NCBI GenBank assembly: GCA_905215815.1
Contig: CAJMRN010000090.1
Coordinates: forward strand, 1 to 6,631
Reading direction: 5' to 3'
Length of the DNA: 6,631 nt
From: an uncultured bacterium
Lineage (GTDB): Bacteria; Actinomycetota; Coriobacteriia; Coriobacteriales; Coriobacteriaceae
The position numbers and the translations under genes were made by a program. The notes below the pieces were generated by a model. That model searched no databases. It was not told the origin of the DNA and saw nothing but the letters and a program-made list of their open reading frames with translations. Positions 4,982-6,631 of the stretch are shown piece by piece (positions within the stretch are counted from its first letter, which is position 1; every line of letters starts with the position of its first letter).

Positions 4982-5161
4982 GAAGGTGAATGGTTTTCCG
5001 CGAAGTGAACGAGCAAAATCGGACCCCCGAAGCATCCGCATTTTTTCGCAGCAAAACCGCAGGAAACACTCGACAAAACCACGGGAAACCGAGCCAGAAA
5101 AGTGTTGATGTTTCAAGGGTCCAAAATAGGTCGTTCACTTCGCGGAAAAGCATTCACCTTC
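4982..5161. repeat. 180-bp imperfect palindromic element with 31-bp terminal inverted repeats
   Basis: Positions 4982-5012 and 5131-5161 are inverted copies of each other over 31 bp with one mismatch (4993 against 5150). The next 35 bp inward on each side remain similar at roughly two-thirds of positions, so the whole element can fold into one long hairpin. Near the centre a unit starting AAAACCGCAGGAAACAC is followed directly by a related unit, AAAACCACGGGAAACC. Small reading frames run through on both strands but begin with an RBS too close to the ATG and look like by-products of the palindrome. No transposase is present. A MITE-like or REP-like origin is inferred. The flanking 4866-4981 shows no gene, only a GATGTACATC palindrome. 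Confidence 0.7.
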
Positions 5162-5179
5162 GTTTTCAACATCCATAAA

Positions 5180-5208
5180 GAATGAGGGCGCCATCGGCGC
5201 CCTCATTC
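5180..5208. terminator. 13-bp perfect stem-loop, possible terminator
   Basis: GAATGAGGGCGCC (5180-5192) pairs perfectly with 5196-5208 around a 3-nt ATC loop. On the minus strand it is followed by TTT only, on the plus strand by ACCAAATT. The stem is strong enough to terminate or to block read-through, but the T-tract is poor on both sides. It lies between the two large palindromes and may act as a backstop for gatB transcription. Confidence 0.5.
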
Positions 5209-5255
5209 ACCAAATTCAATCCAGCCCACCTGACCCGAACGGCCGAGTCGTCACA

Positions 5256-5396
5256 GAACCCGGGAGCCCCGGCAGGGCGGGTGCTTGCTCAAAATGAGTT
5301 CCGCACGCAAAGAAGGCCACTTAATGTGGCCTTCGTCTTGCGCAGGACTGTTTGAAATTTTGAGGAAGCACCCGCCCTGCCGGGGCTCCCGGGTTC
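5256..5396. repeat. 141-bp giant hairpin downstream of gatB
   Basis: Positions 5256-5286 and 5366-5396 are perfect 31-bp inverted copies, very GC-rich (core GGGAGCCCCGGCAGGGCGGG). After one mismatch, CTCAAAAT (5288-5295) pairs with ATTTTGAG (5357-5364). The loop region is again partly paired and ends in a compact apical hairpin. The base lies 4 bp from the gatB stop codon, so any gatB transcript would carry the entire structure at its 3' end. Confidence 0.8.
5312..5334 (-). terminator. Apical hairpin, probable gatB terminator
   Basis: GAAGGCCAC (5312-5320) pairs perfectly with GTGGCCTTC (5326-5334) around a 5-nt loop. On the minus strand TTTGCG follows, a short T-tract. It is the tip of the 141-bp hairpin and the most terminator-like element after gatB, though the T-tract is weak. 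Confidence 0.5.
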
Positions 5397-5400
5397 CCGC

Positions 5401-6631
5401 TTACGAGAGCGACGTTCTCAGCAACTCGTTGAAGAGCTTCGGGTTGCCCTTGCCGCGGCTCGCCTTCATGCACTGACCCACCAAAAAGCCGATGACCTTC
5501 TGGTTGCCGTCACGATACTGCTGCGCCTGATCGGCACAGTTTGCCAGCACCTCGTCCACGATCGGCTGCAGCGCGCCGGCATCGCTTACCTGACGCATAC
5601 CGCGCTCGTCGACGATCTTATTGGGGTCGTCGCCGGTCTGGGCCATGGCCTCAAAGACCTCGTGCGCTTGGTTGGAGCTGATGGCATCGGTCGCCAGCAG
5701 CTCGGCAAGGGCTGCCACCTGAGCCGGTGCAATACCGGACTCTGTCAGCGACACGCCCGCACCCTTAAGGTAGGCGATCATCTCGTTCACCAGCAGGTTT
5801 GCGACCGTCTGAGCCTCCTTGCCAGCCATGCCGGCAGCGGCGGCCTCAAAGAACTCGGCAAACTCGGGGTCGCCGGCGATCTGCTCGGCATCGGCCGCCT
5901 TAATGCCAAAGTCGGCCTCAAAACGGGCACGCTTGGCATCGGGCAGCTCGGGGATCTCGCCTCGGCAGCGGTCGATGAACTCGTCGTCCAGATCGAACGG
6001 CGCCAGGTCGGGATCGGGGAACAGACGATAGTCGTCAGCCGTCTCCTTCACACGCATGACCACGGTGCGCTTGCGGCTGGGCTCCCAGTGGCGGGTCTCC
6101 TGATAGATGATGCCGCCCTCCTCGAGCACCTCGGCCTGGCGGCAAATCTCGTAGGCAAGGCCGTCGTGCAGGCTCTTAAACGAGTTGAGGTTCTTAAGCT
6201 CGGTCTTGGTGCCCAGCTTGGTCTCGCCGCGGCGGCGCAGCGACACGTTGCCGTCGCAGCGCATGGAACCCTTCTCCATGGAGCAGTCCGAAATGCCCAG
6301 CGTCACAAAGATGCGACGGAGCTTCTCCATAAACAGGCGGGCCTCCTCGGGCGTACGCAGGTCGGGCTCAGTCACGAGCTCAATCAAAGGCGTGCCGCAG
6401 CGGTTGTAGTCGACGAGCGACTCGGCCGCGGCGGTAATGCGGCCCTCGGCGCCGCCCACGTGGACCATCTTGGCGGCGTCCTCCTCCATGTGGATGCGCA
6501 GGATGCGGATGGGCACCGTGTAGGAACCGTCCTCGCGGCGCTCGGGCATCTGCAAGTTAGAAGCATCGTAGCTGGCCAGGTGGCCGGCGCGCTGGTTGCC
6601 CTCGCGCATGGTCGACGTCATAGACGTGGAC
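5401..6631 (-). CDS. gatB: Aspartyl/glutamyl-tRNA(Asn/Gln) amidotransferase subunit B, 5' end missing
   Basis: GatB, with GatA and GatC, converts Glu-tRNA(Gln) and/or Asp-tRNA(Asn) to the amidated forms. GatB binds and activates the misacylated tRNA while GatA supplies ammonia. About 409 codons are visible to the TAA at 5401; the usual length is 470-500, so the start and roughly the first quarter lie beyond 6631. The family signature LVDYNRCGTPLIELVTEPD is at about 6361-6417, preceded by RIHMEEDA. KTELKNLNSFKSL and VMRVKETADDYRLFPDPD of the catalytic cradle follow. The helical and YqeY-like tail domains run from about 5900 to the end, with GFLVGQCMKASRGKGNP close to the C-terminus. The first visible stretch (about 6530-6631) does not match the usual GatB text and looks like a loop insertion. 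The ATG at 6621 is internal, not the start. gatA and gatC are not visible. Confidence 0.95.
   Translation of the reverse strand, partial: STSMTSTMREGNQRAGHLASYDASNLQMPERREDGSYTVPIRILRIHMEEDAAKMVHVGGAEGRITAAAESLVDYNRCGTPLIELVTEPDLRTPEEARLFMEKLRRIFVTLGISDCSMEKGSMRCDGNVSLRRRGETKLGTKTELKNLNSFKSLHDGLAYEICRQAEVLEEGGIIYQETRHWEPSRKRTVVMRVKETADDYRLFPDPDLAPFDLDDEFIDRCRGEIPELPDAKRARFEADFGIKAADAEQIAGDPEFAEFFEAAAAGMAGKEAQTVANLLVNEMIAYLKGAGVSLTESGIAPAQVAALAELLATDAISSNQAHEVFEAMAQTGDDPNKIVDERGMRQVSDAGALQPIVDEVLANCADQAQQYRDGNQKVIGFLVGQCMKASRGKGNPKLFNELLRTSLS

Noticed and set aside
4849..5178. Small frames on both strands through the 180-bp palindrome (62-93 codons)
   Set aside because: Both strands give similar N-termini (FREVN) only because the DNA is palindromic; the AAGGTG is one base from the ATG, too close to serve as an RBS, and no promoter is evident.

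Overview
The window looks like chromosome of a Coriobacteriia actinobacterium, most likely Collinsella or a close relative. The basis is a high-GC coding style, GatB wording that matches my memory of coriobacterial GatB, a tmRNA ending in ALAA, and the combination of a DUF6110-like small membrane protein with a 'SCALKL' metal ATPase. This assignment is from memory of the families, not from a search.

Layout from left to right. Positions 1-310 hold no gene but are dense in repeats: two copies of a 44-bp direct repeat whose ends copy, in inverted orientation, 17 bp of the tmRNA 3' end, plus a nested palindromic element at 121-253. A strong terminator (267-300) and the tmRNA gene ssrA (311-674) follow, both on the minus strand. 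A short plus-strand gene of unknown function (914-1348) ends at a stem-loop shared with the convergent gene. Next is a minus-strand toxin-antitoxin operon: a RelB/DinJ-like ribbon-helix-helix antitoxin (1919-2272) overlapping a PIN-domain toxin (1407-1922) by GTGA. Its promoter carries two perfect TGCTAGCA palindromes.

The centre is a minus-strand metal-transport operon: an 81-residue single-pass membrane protein (4504-4749) followed 18 bp later by a 691-residue P1B-type ATPase (2410-4485). Its promoter is overlapped by an AT-rich inverted repeat that looks like a metalloregulator operator. The arrangement resembles mycobacterial PacL1-CtpC, where a small membrane protein partners a metal-efflux ATPase. 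This is the most interesting functional lead here.

The stretch 4866-5400 has no convincing gene. It carries three palindromic structures: a 180-bp imperfect palindrome with 31-bp terminal inverted repeats, a 13-bp perfect stem-loop, and a 141-bp giant hairpin ending 5 bp from the gatB stop codon. The right end is the 3' part of gatB (minus strand, 5' end cut by the window edge), a subunit of the tRNA-dependent amidotransferase.

I see no CRISPR array, rRNA, tRNA, integrase or transposase gene.
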